The position numbers were made by a program, and so were the translations under genes. A DNA stretch of 64,000 bases from Thermococcus sp. 2319x1 (GTDB lineage Archaea > Methanobacteriota_B > Thermococci > Thermococcales > Thermococcaceae): positions 490,321-554,320 of the forward strand of contig NZ_CP012200.1 in the NCBI RefSeq assembly GCF_001484685.1, written 5' to 3'. Below, one piece after another: positions 27,323-35,811 of this stretch. Every line of letters starts with the position of its first letter. Position 1 is the first letter of the stretch. The notes beneath the pieces are model-generated. The model searched no databases, was not told where the DNA came from, and saw nothing but the letters and a program-made list of their open reading frames with translations.

Positions 27323-28612
27323 ATGGAGAATAGAGTTGAATATTGGGTTAAAATCCCAATTGGTCCTATTCACCCAGCACTTGAAGAACCTGAAAAGTTC
27401 ATCATTACCCTCGATGGAGAAAGAATAGTAAATGTTGATGTAAAGCTTGGATACAACTTGAGAGGGGTAGAATGGATTGGCATGAGAAGAAATTACATCC
27501 AGATACTCTACCTTGCTGAAAGAATGTGTGGGATATGCTCTTTTTCTCACAACTATACGTATTCAAGGGCAGTCGAAGAGATGGCGGGGATAGAGGTACC
27601 AGAGAGAGCCGAATACATAAGGGTGATAGTAGGAGAACTGGAAAGAATCCACTCTCATTTGCTCAATCTCGGAGTTGTAGGGCATGCCATAGGCTATGAC
27701 ACTGTTCTCCACCTAGGCTGGCTTGCCAGGGAGAGGGTTATGGATCTCCTAGAGGCAATTGGGGGAAACAGGGTAAACTACTCTATGAACACAATTGGAG
27801 GCGTGAGGAGGGATATAGAAGAAAAACACAAGAGGGCAATTTTGGAGATGATAAAATACTACCGCGAAAAGGTCATGCCAAAGATTGAGGAAATATTCCT
27901 CTATGATCCAACTGTTGAAGCAAGGCTTAGAGATGCCGGGGTCATACCCAAGAGGATAGCCATTGAGTACAGCGCTCAAGGCCCAACGGCAAGGGGGAGT
28001 GGCGTTGAGAAGGACGTTAGGTACAACGAGCAGCTGGGAGTTTATCCAGATCTGGGAATTAAACCAGTAACTCCAAAGGAATTCACGGGGGTTATCAAGG
28101 GAGACGTGTTTGATAGGATGGTCGTCAGAGTTGGGGAACTGTGGCAGAGCATGGAGCTCATAGAGAGGGCTTTGGACCAGATGCCAGAAGGAAAAATAAA
28201 GGCATTTCCGAAGGACAACGTAACTCTGGTCAGACTTAAAAAAGCAGAAGGGGAAGGCGTAGGTAGGTATGAGGCCCCAAGAGGGGAGCTCATTCACTAT
28301 GTAATGGCCAACCCTGGAAGCGAAATTCCGGAAAGGTGGAAAATGAGAGAGCCCACTTTTCCAAACCTCTTTGCAGTTGCGAGGGCATTAGTGGGAGAAC
28401 AGCTTGCTGATGTTCCAGTTGCAATAGCGTCAATAGATCCCTGCCTGAGCTGTACAGATAGAGTGGCCGTTATAGATGCCAAAACCGGCAAGAAAAAAGT
28501 TCTTACAGAAAAAGATCTTCTCAAGGCTTCAATTGAGAAAACAAGAGAAATAAACCCCAACATAAAGGCAAAACCAGAACCCGTTGGGGGTTCTTGTGGG
28601 GGTGTTAGGTGA
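27323..28612 (+). CDS. mbhL: MBH subunit L ([NiFe]-hydrogenase large subunit)
   Basis: A 429-residue catalytic subunit. The [NiFe] ligands are Cys69/Cys72 (RMCGIC) and Cys374/Cys377 (DPCLSC), the standard four. The N-terminal GPIHPALEEPEKF and the sequence between the motifs match Pyrococcus furiosus MbhL closely as I remember it. It produces H2 with electrons from reduced ferredoxin. Two bases separate it from mbhK. Confidence 0.96.
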   Translation: MENRVEYWVKIPIGPIHPALEEPEKFIITLDGERIVNVDVKLGYNLRGVEWIGMRRNYIQILYLAERMCGICSFSHNYTYSRAVEEMAGIEVPERAEYIRVIVGELERIHSHLLNLGVVGHAIGYDTVLHLGWLARERVMDLLEAIGGNRVNYSMNTIGGVRRDIEEKHKRAILEMIKYYREKVMPKIEEIFLYDPTVEARLRDAGVIPKRIAIEYSAQGPTARGSGVEKDVRYNEQLGVYPDLGIKPVTPKEFTGVIKGDVFDRMVVRVGELWQSMELIERALDQMPEGKIKAFPKDNVTLVRLKKAEGEGVGRYEAPRGELIHYVMANPGSEIPERWKMREPTFPNLFAVARALVGEQLADVPVAIASIDPCLSCTDRVAVIDAKTGKKKVLTEKDLLKASIEKTREINPNIKAKPEPVGGSCGGVR

Positions 28613-29601
28613 TGAACATCGTTTATTTAACTTTGGGGCTAATAGCGATTTACCTTTACGTCTCCTTTGCTTCTCTCCTTTGGGAAGGAATAGATAGAAA
28701 GCTCGTTGCGAGAATGCAGAGAAGGATAGGCCCTCCGATACTCCAGCCGTTTTATGACTTCCTAAAGCTGGTAAGTAAGGAGTCCATAATCCCAAGAGAC
28801 GCCAATAGACTCTTTGAAATCGCCCCAATATTAGCATTAGCCTCTTCAATAGCCCTCTTGGCTTACACTCCTCTTGGATTTGAGCCACTCCTAGCAACAA
28901 AGGGTGATGTGATAGTTTTCATTTATTTACTCGGCCTCATAGCCTTCATAAGGGTAATGGGTGCCGTTAGCTCAGGCTCTCCATACGCACAAATAGGGGC
29001 TCAGAGAGAGATAATTATGCTCGTTTCCAGGGAAGTGCCCATGATGCTGGGACTCTTTGCAATACTCTGGCGCTTAAGCAAGCTCGGAGTTGAAAAACCC
29101 TTTAGCTTGGGAACACTTTATCAGTACAACATCTGGGAAATTGGTACTCCTTTGACAGTCGTCGGTATATTTGTTCTTCTCCTAGTGTTCTTGCTCTGGC
29201 TTGCGAGTGAGATTGAGGTTGGTTACTTCAACATTCCAGAGGCAGAAACAGAAGTTGCAGAGGGGCCTATGGCAGAATACAGCGGAAGACATTTGGCATT
29301 ATTCAAGCTAAGCAATGCTCTGAAAGAATTCGCGAGTGCCAGTTTGGTTGTGGCTATCTTTCTCCCATGGGGTATAAGCGGGCACATCGGTTTAACCGGT
29401 GTTGCAGCAATGGTTCTTGATCTAATCTTCCACACGCTTAAAGTTTTTGCAGTGCTTTTTGTTAGTATGAGCGTATTTAGGGCTATAACTGGAAGACTCA
29501 GGATTACACAGGCAGTTGGCATGTTCTGGAGCAGGATACTTCCAATGAGTCTAATAGGTGTATTGTTGTTGATCATAGACGTTCTGGGGGTGATTTCATG
29601 A
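28612..29601 (+). CDS. mbhM: MBH subunit M (NuoH-like)
   Basis: A 329-residue membrane protein like NuoH, anchoring the peripheral arm. ARMQRRIGPPILQPFYDFLKL and GAQREIIMLVSREVP are family signatures; PEAETEVAEGPMAEYSGRH is the acidic loop at the interface. ATG 28612 overlaps the mbhL stop by one base (TGATG). Confidence 0.95.
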   Translation: MNIVYLTLGLIAIYLYVSFASLLWEGIDRKLVARMQRRIGPPILQPFYDFLKLVSKESIIPRDANRLFEIAPILALASSIALLAYTPLGFEPLLATKGDVIVFIYLLGLIAFIRVMGAVSSGSPYAQIGAQREIIMLVSREVPMMLGLFAILWRLSKLGVEKPFSLGTLYQYNIWEIGTPLTVVGIFVLLLVFLLWLASEIEVGYFNIPEAETEVAEGPMAEYSGRHLALFKLSNALKEFASASLVVAIFLPWGISGHIGLTGVAAMVLDLIFHTLKVFAVLFVSMSVFRAITGRLRITQAVGMFWSRILPMSLIGVLLLIIDVLGVIS

Positions 29602-30167
29602 AGATTCCCCCAACTCTCTCCGTAGTTTTAAGCAACCTCTTCAAAAAGCCTGCAACAAATCCCTTCCCCCAGAATGATCCAGTTCCAACTCCAGAGGGAT
29701 TCAGGGGAAAACTAGTTTATCACGTGGATAAGTGTATAGGCTGTAAGCTTTGTATCACAGTTTGCCCGGCAGGAGTGTTTGAATATGTGCCGGAACTCAA
29801 AAAGGTGACCCTCTGGCTGGGAAGATGTGTCTTCTGCCAGCAGTGTGTTGATGTTTGTCCAGTAAATGCACTTGAGATGAGCAGTGAGTTTCTCTTGGCT
29901 ACTTACGATAAATACGATGATAACCTCAGATGGCTTAAAAATGAGGAAATTGAAGAGATGCTTGCCAGACAGGGAGGAAAAACAAAGAAGTATCGCATAA
30001 TTGCAGAGAAATGTAAGGGATGTACACTGTGTGCCAGAAACTGTCCACAAAATGCTATTGAAGGCTCGCCTGGAAAGGTGCATAGGGTTGATCCCAGTAA
30101 GTGCGTTGGTTGTGGAATATGTGCAACGGTATGTCGCTTTGGTGCAATAGAAGAATACGAAGAGTGA
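29598..30167 (+). CDS. mbhN: MBH subunit N with four [4Fe-4S] motifs
   Basis: A 189-residue ferredoxin-like subunit. The first two cluster motifs, Cys46/49/52/56 and Cys77/80/83/87, are the usual MbhN/NuoI pair. After a linker (about 100-135) a second ferredoxin domain follows, with Cys139/142/145/149 and Cys169/172/175/179. In P. furiosus MBH, MbhN holds only two clusters. The extra domain resembles the C-terminal ferredoxin region of NuoF/HydB-type proteins (KCKGCTLCARNCP, then KCVGCGICATVCR), so it may be an added electron entry. ATGA overlap with mbhM. Confidence 0.92.
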   Translation: MKIPPTLSVVLSNLFKKPATNPFPQNDPVPTPEGFRGKLVYHVDKCIGCKLCITVCPAGVFEYVPELKKVTLWLGRCVFCQQCVDVCPVNALEMSSEFLLATYDKYDDNLRWLKNEEIEEMLARQGGKTKKYRIIAEKCKGCTLCARNCPQNAIEGSPGKVHRVDPSKCVGCGICATVCRFGAIEEYEE

Positions 30168-30332
30168 ACGCTATCTCTTTTTCCCCTTGCCCTTATGGTT
30201 TTTAGCTGAATTGTCCATTTATTGTCATAACCTCCAGATTTTTTAACATCACTGCACTTTTTTGGACAATTTTGTATTTTTATGTTCTCTTTTATGTAAA
30301 GCTTTGTTACCTTTATATTTGTCAAATTACAT

Positions 30333-30366
30333 GTTTTTAACCTTTTGTTAAAGAAACGTATTTAAT
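30333..30366 (+). promoter_or_regulatory. SurR site and candidate TATA of the second Mbh-like operon
   Basis: 30333-30349 reads GTTTTTAACCTTTTGTT, an exact GTTn3AACn5GTT. TATTTAAT at 30359-30366 is one TATA candidate, nine bases after the site; TTTATATT at 30312-30319 is another, before it. The choice decides whether SurR would activate or block. The 278-base gap 30168-30445 contains this and an AT-rich leader; I see no gene. Confidence 0.7.
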
Positions 30367-30445
30367 GGATTTTAGACAAGCAGATAATGGAGACAGTTTG
30401 AAATATGCTCTTAAAAGGTTTAAAACCTAAAGTTGAGGTGGGAGA

Positions 30446-30949
30446 ATGTCCTTTACGACATCTTTCCTATGGTCGTTGATTGTGTACCTGATCTTAACAG
30501 CAGGCTCCGGTAGTGTTTTACTATGGAGTCCGGAAGAACTAGTGGCGGGAATTGTAATAGCAGCTCTCATAGGCTACTCAACGAGAAACATAATGGACGA
30601 AAGACTTGATTATTTCTTCAATCCAAAACGATGGGTGCTTTTTCTGATTTATGCAATAGGGCCGTTCTTTTATGCTATGGCAAAGGCAAACCTTGACGTT
30701 GCCTACAGAGTTATAACCGGGAATATAAGGCCGGGTATAGTGAAAATATCTCCCGGGCTAACAAGAGATGAAAGCAGGACTCTTCTTGCAAATTCAATAA
30801 CCCTCACTCCTGGAACGTTTACTTTGGAAATTGATGATGAAGGAAACCTATACGTTCACTGGATTAACGTTCCACCTGGAAAAGAAAAGCCAACCCCCGA
30901 AGAGCTCTGCGGCTATTTACCAAAGTGGGCAAGGAGGATTGCGGAATGA
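30446..30949 (+). CDS. Second complex, subunit A (MrpE-like)
   Basis: A 167-residue MrpE-like protein, closely parallel to mbhA (LTAGSGSVLLWSPEELVAG; ANSITLTPGTFTLEID). It begins the second 14-gene antiporter-hydrogenase operon, arranged like mbh. Ribosome binding site TTGAGGTGGGAG. The paralogy with mbhA indicates duplication of the module. Confidence 0.9.
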   Translation: MSFTTSFLWSLIVYLILTAGSGSVLLWSPEELVAGIVIAALIGYSTRNIMDERLDYFFNPKRWVLFLIYAIGPFFYAMAKANLDVAYRVITGNIRPGIVKISPGLTRDESRTLLANSITLTPGTFTLEIDDEGNLYVHWINVPPGKEKPTPEELCGYLPKWARRIAE

Positions 30950-31221
30950 TGCCTGAAAGTTTGTTTATGGGGGCAATGATACTGCTCTTCCTTTCAGCCA
31001 CATTAACGATGATAAGAATGCTAATTGGCCCAACAATCCCTGACAGGGTTGTGGCATTGGATGCCCTAACAACCACTACTGCCGGTGCCATGGTTCTCTA
31101 TGGGGTAATTACGGAGCAGGCGGTGATTATCGATGTTGCACTTGTCTATGCAGTCCTTAGCTATATTGCAACCCTGTATATAGCGAGGTACTTAGTAAAG
31201 AGGAGGGTGGGATTGGCATGA
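30946..31221 (+). CDS. Second complex, subunit B (MrpF-like)
   Basis: A 91-residue MrpF-like protein with three helices and RMLIGPTIPDRVVALDALTT. It begins within the previous stop (ATGATG), where 30946 or 30949 may be used, after AGGAGG. Confidence 0.9.
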   Translation: MMPESLFMGAMILLFLSATLTMIRMLIGPTIPDRVVALDALTTTTAGAMVLYGVITEQAVIIDVALVYAVLSYIATLYIARYLVKRRVGLA

Positions 31222-31574
31222 TAGAAGGAGTTTTGGCTATACTTCTTGCAATCGGAGTTGGGTTTAATCTACTGGCCAGCGTTGGAATACTGAGGTTTCC
31301 AGACGTTTACACAAGGATCCACGCCTCGACAAAATGTACTACCTTTGGAACGATTTTCATAGTCCTGGCAGCGGTAGTGTACTCAATTTACAGGTGGCTT
31401 CCAAGCCATGATGCAAGATGGATTACAATAGGAATCCACTCGGCACTTGTGGTGATCTTCTTAGTACTAACAAACCCCGTTGGAGCCCATGCAATTGGTA
31501 GAGCAGCTAGAAAATCCGGGATAAGGCCTTATGGTGCCGTAATAGATGAACTGGAGGGATACTATGAACTTTGA
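31218..31574 (+). CDS. Second complex, subunit C (MrpG-like)
   Basis: A 118-residue MrpG-like protein with RFPDVYTRIHASTKCTTFG and TNPVGAHAIGRAARK. Overlaps the gene before it by ATGA. It parallels mbhC. Confidence 0.9.
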   Translation: MIEGVLAILLAIGVGFNLLASVGILRFPDVYTRIHASTKCTTFGTIFIVLAAVVYSIYRWLPSHDARWITIGIHSALVVIFLVLTNPVGAHAIGRAARKSGIRPYGAVIDELEGYYEL

Positions 31575-31827
31575 AAACTTCTTCTGGATTCTGCAAATCT
31601 TCATTGCAATCGGCCTAGTGGGAAGCTCAATAGCTGCCATTAGGTTCAAAAACTTAATTGCTGCTGTAATAGCAATGGCAGTCTTCAGCTTGGCCCTTTC
31701 CGTGGAGTTCTACGTTCTACAAGCTCCAGACGTTGCTATAGCGGAAGCGGGTGTTGGAGCCGGGCTCACAACGGCGATGTACCTTCTTGCCATCAAAAAC
31801 ACCACCGATGAGGAGGTGGTAGAATGA
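31564..31827 (+). CDS. Second complex, subunit D
   Basis: An 87-residue membrane protein parallel to mbhD, with [23 protein letters not shown] 31564 is chosen because GGAGGG at 31554-31559 is suitably placed; it overlaps the end of the previous gene by 11 bases. Confidence 0.88.
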   Translation: MNFENFFWILQIFIAIGLVGSSIAAIRFKNLIAAVIAMAVFSLALSVEFYVLQAPDVAIAEAGVGAGLTTAMYLLAIKNTTDEEVVE

Positions 31828-32099
31828 GAAGAGCGCTCGGATTATTTGCGTTCTTGTCGTTCATAATCTTCCTTCTGGCTGCAGCTATAAGCTTGAGACC
31901 TTTTGGGGAACCTCCCCATGCGGAGATGGACACTTACTTCATAGAGCATGCCCAAGAAGAAGCCTCTGCAAACAACGTTGTTACGAGTGTTGTATTTGAC
32001 TACAGAGGTTTTGATACCCTTGGAGAGGCAACGGTCCTTTTCACCGCAGTTTCTGGGGTTCTAATGGTGTTAAGACACTACGGGGGGAAGGAGAAATGA
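31824..32099 (+). CDS. Second complex, subunit E (MrpB-related)
   Basis: A 91-residue protein parallel to mbhE with an N-terminal helix, [20 protein letters not shown] and a final helix. ATGA overlap. Confidence 0.88.
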   Translation: MRRALGLFAFLSFIIFLLAAAISLRPFGEPPHAEMDTYFIEHAQEEASANNVVTSVVFDYRGFDTLGEATVLFTAVSGVLMVLRHYGGKEK

Positions 32100-32563
32100 C
32101 CACCACAATCATAAGAACAACAACAAAAATCTTAGCACCTTTAATACTGGTGTTTGGGTCTTATATTATTTTGCATGGACACCTCACCCCCGGTGGAGGT
32201 TTTCAAGGTGGAGCCGTGTTTGCAAGCGGCTTAGCCCTGCTGATAGTGGCAAACAACAAAGAAAAGGTCAAGGAACTATTCGATAAGGTTCCTCTAAGTC
32301 AGTTAGAAAGCCTTGGAGCTTTGGGATTCTTGGGAATTGGTGCATTAGGCCTTATGGGATATACGTTCTTGAAAAACGTAATTGCAAACAGCGGATTCCT
32401 CTTTGGAGCACCAACACCTAAAGGAATCAATCCGGGTTATCTCAACACCGGTGGAACGCTTTCATACCTAAACATCTTTGTAGGAACGAAGGTATTAGCC
32501 GGTCTTACAAGTATAGTTCTGATCTTCTTCCTTATACTGAGGAGGGAGAGAGATGAATGGTAG
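32096..32563 (+). CDS. Second complex, subunit F (MrpB-like)
   Basis: A 155-residue MrpB-like protein with [20 protein letters not shown] at about residues 23-42. It overlaps both neighbours (ATGA before, 11 bases after). Confidence 0.9.
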   Translation: MTTTIIRTTTKILAPLILVFGSYIILHGHLTPGGGFQGGAVFASGLALLIVANNKEKVKELFDKVPLSQLESLGALGFLGIGALGLMGYTFLKNVIANSGFLFGAPTPKGINPGYLNTGGTLSYLNIFVGTKVLAGLTSIVLIFFLILRRERDEW

Positions 32564-32918
32564 TGTCTTTGTGAACTTCCCGTTTATCGTAGTTGCAGTG
32601 CTGCTTGCGCTCGGCTTTTACACAATCGGATTCAAGCGGAACCTCATAAAGGTCGTAATTGGTATTGAAATCCTTGAAGGAGCGGTAAATATGTTCATTG
32701 TTGCGTTAGGTTATGTAAAAGGTGGCTACGCTCCAATCTATACTCAGGCACCGCCTGAAGCTGCAGGAAAAATGGTTTTACCAACGCCACAGGCACTAAC
32801 GCTTACGAGCATAGTTATCGGTGTTGCTGTAACCGCTCTAATGCTGGCTTTTGCCGTTAACATCTACAAACACTATGGAACTCTCGACGTTACCAAGATA
32901 AGGAGGTTGAGAGGATGA
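32553..32918 (+). CDS. Second complex, subunit G (MrpC/NuoK-like)
   Basis: A 121-residue NuoK/MrpC-like protein with FKRNLIKVVIGIEILEGAVN (acidic residues in helix 2) and PQALTLTSIVIGVAVTALML. ATG 32553 follows GGAGGGAGAG. Confidence 0.9.
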   Translation: MNGSVFVNFPFIVVAVLLALGFYTIGFKRNLIKVVIGIEILEGAVNMFIVALGYVKGGYAPIYTQAPPEAAGKMVLPTPQALTLTSIVIGVAVTALMLAFAVNIYKHYGTLDVTKIRRLRG

Positions 32919-34468
32919 TTGAGCACTTACCTGCTTTAATGATTGCCGTTCCTCTATTTGGAGCATTTACAGCACCCCTATTTAAGAAACACTACAAGGG
33001 AGTTTCAATATGGGCAATCATAATAACCGGCATAACTGTAATCTTATCCCTCCTGCTTGCCAAGGAAGTGGTTACCGGGGGAATAATGGTCTACGTTTTT
33101 GGAGCGGACAAGCCAACCCTTGTTCTACCTTCTGGTTACTCTGTTCCAATAAGGATTATGTTTGAAGTAGACGCTATGAGTGCCTTTATGGCAATATCCG
33201 CAACGCTGATGAGTTTTATAGGGGCTCTCTACTCCTCCAGCCATGTAGAGGGAGAGACAGGTCTTGAGAAGTACTATGCCCTGTTAATGCTCCTTGAGGT
33301 GGGAATCCTTGGCATGGTGCTTACGGGAGATCTCTTCAACCTCTTCGTGTTCCTGGAAATAGCGGGTATAGCCGGATCAGCGTTGGTAGGATTTAGGAAC
33401 TATCGCGGTGAAGCAAGCGAAGCGGGAATAAAATACCTTATTGTTAGTGCTGTAGCCTCTTTAATGGTGCTCTTTGCAATAGGTATACTCTATGGACAGT
33501 ACGGAAACTTAAACCTCGCATACATAGCCAAGAACGTGTCCTTTAACATGGTTGACATGATTGCGCTTGGATTGCTCTTTACGTCCTTTGCAATGAAATG
33601 TGGTGCCGTCCCAATGCACTACTGGGTGCCGGATGCATATACAGAGGTTCCAACTGGAATAAACCCACCCCTCCTGGTAGCGACTTATGCAAGCCTTTAT
33701 GCCCTCTTTAGGGTGAGCTTCACACTCTTTGCGAATATTGTAGTGGATTTGGCAAGGGTAGGGTGGATCATGTCTATCATAGGAGTGCTTACAATGTTCA
33801 TAGGCGTTACAATGGCTCTGGTGCAGAAGGATGTCAAGAGATTAATGAGCTACCACGCTATATCTCAGACCGGCTATATGCTTCTTGGTGTCGGCGTTGG
33901 TTTGACGGTCTTACACGATCCTTCAAAGCTCGCTGAGTTCGGAAGAGATGCCATGGCCGGTGGAGTGTTCCACATAATAAACCACATCATCTACAAAAGC
34001 TTACTCTTGATGACCGCTGGAGCCTTGTTCTACGTTACGGGTACGAGGAACCTTAATGAAATGGGAGGCTTGGCCAGAAAGATGCCCGTAACTACGATAA
34101 GCTTCATGGTGGGAGCCGCTGCGATATCCGGTTTGCCACCGTTTAACGGATTTGCAAGCAAGCTTCTCATATATGAGACGTCATACCGGCTTAATCCCCT
34201 CCTAACGGTGTTTGCAATGGTTACCAGTGTTTTAACTCTGGCTTCCTTCGTCAAGGTATTTGCATCGGCTTTCCTCGGTCCTCCGCTTGAAAAGTTTGAG
34301 AGTGCAAGAGAGGTTCCCGGGCCAATGGTAATTGCAATGATAATCCTGGCAGCGCTTTGTATAATATTTGGTCTCTTCCCGAACTTGGTGCTTGACAAGC
34401 TTGTTTATCCGGCAGTTGATGCGTTAATCAACTTTGCTCAATACCACAGCTGGGGTGGTCTGGCATGA
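32915..34468 (+). CDS. Second complex, subunit H (MrpD-like antiporter)
   Basis: A 517-residue, about 14-helix antiporter subunit. LEVGILGMVLTGDLFNLFVFLEIAG carries the conserved Glu; LLFTSFAMKCGAVPMHYWVPDAYTEVP has the key Lys and His but differs from mbhH at the following loop (TEVPTGINPPLLVATYAS). This divergence recalls MBX/MBS-type complexes, which however carry two H genes; only one is present here. Confidence 0.92.
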   Translation: MIEHLPALMIAVPLFGAFTAPLFKKHYKGVSIWAIIITGITVILSLLLAKEVVTGGIMVYVFGADKPTLVLPSGYSVPIRIMFEVDAMSAFMAISATLMSFIGALYSSSHVEGETGLEKYYALLMLLEVGILGMVLTGDLFNLFVFLEIAGIAGSALVGFRNYRGEASEAGIKYLIVSAVASLMVLFAIGILYGQYGNLNLAYIAKNVSFNMVDMIALGLLFTSFAMKCGAVPMHYWVPDAYTEVPTGINPPLLVATYASLYALFRVSFTLFANIVVDLARVGWIMSIIGVLTMFIGVTMALVQKDVKRLMSYHAISQTGYMLLGVGVGLTVLHDPSKLAEFGRDAMAGGVFHIINHIIYKSLLLMTAGALFYVTGTRNLNEMGGLARKMPVTTISFMVGAAAISGLPPFNGFASKLLIYETSYRLNPLLTVFAMVTSVLTLASFVKVFASAFLGPPLEKFESAREVPGPMVIAMIILAALCIIFGLFPNLVLDKLVYPAVDALINFAQYHSWGGLA

Positions 34469-34806
34469 GCTTTACACTTACTACCCCTTCGGGATTTTGG
34501 AATCCACTCCTATGGCTGGTATTCTTGGCCCTCTTCGGCATAATAGCCTATCTGATATACTCCCAGGGCAACCCCTCGTATAAGAAGGATACCGAGCAGA
34601 TAAAGCCCTATTTGAGCGGTAATCCAGAGCCTACAAAGGAGAAAATCCAGGTAAAGGCTGGAGACATCTATTGGGGATTCATTGAGGCTTTGAAAGGATA
34701 CTACAAAGTACTCCAAGCAATCCATACTGGGGACATGAGGGATTACATCTTGTGGTACCTCGGCGTTGGGGCTATAATAACATTCATACTAATTGGAGGG
34801 GTGTAA
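34465..34806 (+). CDS. Second complex, subunit I
   Basis: A 113-residue protein with two helices and a hydrophilic middle (GDIYWGFIEALKGYYKVLQAIHTGD), the positional counterpart of mbhI though little alike in sequence. ATGA overlap with subunit H. Confidence 0.82.
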   Translation: MSFTLTTPSGFWNPLLWLVFLALFGIIAYLIYSQGNPSYKKDTEQIKPYLSGNPEPTKEKIQVKAGDIYWGFIEALKGYYKVLQAIHTGDMRDYILWYLGVGAIITFILIGGV

Positions 34807-34807
34807 T

Positions 34808-35254
34808 ATGGGCAAGCTGACCAATTTTAAGCGCTCTCTTTGGGTTTTCCATGCTTCAGGGGGTTCATGCAACGCATGTGATATTGAAATAGTGGCTGTG
34901 CTTACCCCAAGATACGATGCAGAGAGGTTTGGGATAAAGCTTGTCGGTTCCCCAAGACATGCGGATGTTTTACTTGTCACGGGAGCTATTCCAAGAGACT
35001 TTGCCGACAAGCTTAGGCGCATCTACGAGCAAATGCCAGATCCAAAGGCCGTTGTTGTAATAGGAAACTGCGGAACCACGGGGGGAGTTTTTTACGACTC
35101 CTACAACATAGCCGGACCAATAGATGAGGTAATACCTGTGGACGTCTATGTTCCAGGGTGTCCTCCAAGGCCAGAAGCAATAATAGACGGAATTGTAAAG
35201 GCATGGCTCAAGATTGAGAAGCTTGAAAAGGAGCTGGAGGGGAAGAAAGAATGA
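34808..35254 (+). CDS. Second complex, subunit J ([NiFe]-hydrogenase-like small subunit)
   Basis: A 148-residue small subunit. Cysteines SCNACD (near residue 18), GNCGTTGG and VPGCPPRPEA provide the proximal [4Fe-4S] ligands. Differences from mbhJ (GGSCNACDIEIVAVLTP; NCGTTGGVFYDSYN) make this a distinct lineage. In MBS the corresponding cluster is the proposed sulfane-reduction site. ATG 34808 follows GGAGGGGTG. Confidence 0.9.
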   Translation: MGKLTNFKRSLWVFHASGGSCNACDIEIVAVLTPRYDAERFGIKLVGSPRHADVLLVTGAIPRDFADKLRRIYEQMPDPKAVVVIGNCGTTGGVFYDSYNIAGPIDEVIPVDVYVPGCPPRPEAIIDGIVKAWLKIEKLEKELEGKKE

Positions 35255-35811
35255 CGCTAACAACTGAAGAAATCCTTGAGAGGTTAAAGGAAAAACTTGG
35301 AGATGCGATATTAAACTATGAGGTAAAGGAATACAAGATGGGTGTTAAAAGACCCAGAACCTATCGGGAAATCTGGATGGAGATTAACAAAGATGCCTTT
35401 AGGAAAGCAGTTGAGGCGATATTCGAAATAGACTATCCGCATTTGCACTTTATAGCCGGAGAAGACGTTGGCGAGGTAATCAAGGTGATATACTCTTTCG
35501 GAGTCTTCCACTCCCACCCATGGGGTGAAGTGAGCATAGTGATGAAGCTTGACCTCCCGAAGAACAACCTTGTTCTCCCCACGATAACGGATCTTATGAT
35601 TGGTGCAGAGACCAATGAGAGGGAAATCAGAGAAATGCTTGGCATTGAGTTTGAGGGACTTAAGAACAAGAGACACCTCTTTTTACCAGACGACTGGCCC
35701 GAAGGAAAGTATCCATGGAGGAGAGATGAGTATGGAGTTGAAGACATGATCAAACACACCCATAAAAGTGTAAAAGAAATTAGAAAGCAGAGGGGTGGGC
35801 AGAATGGCTAA
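35251..35811 (+). CDS. Second complex, subunit K (NuoC-like)
   Basis: A 186-residue NuoC-like protein with ITDLMIGAETNEREIREMLGIEFEG and RHLFLPDDWPEGKYPWRRDEYG. It overlaps subunit J by ATGA and subunit L by eight bases. Confidence 0.9.
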   Translation: MTLTTEEILERLKEKLGDAILNYEVKEYKMGVKRPRTYREIWMEINKDAFRKAVEAIFEIDYPHLHFIAGEDVGEVIKVIYSFGVFHSHPWGEVSIVMKLDLPKNNLVLPTITDLMIGAETNEREIREMLGIEFEGLKNKRHLFLPDDWPEGKYPWRRDEYGVEDMIKHTHKSVKEIRKQRGGQNG

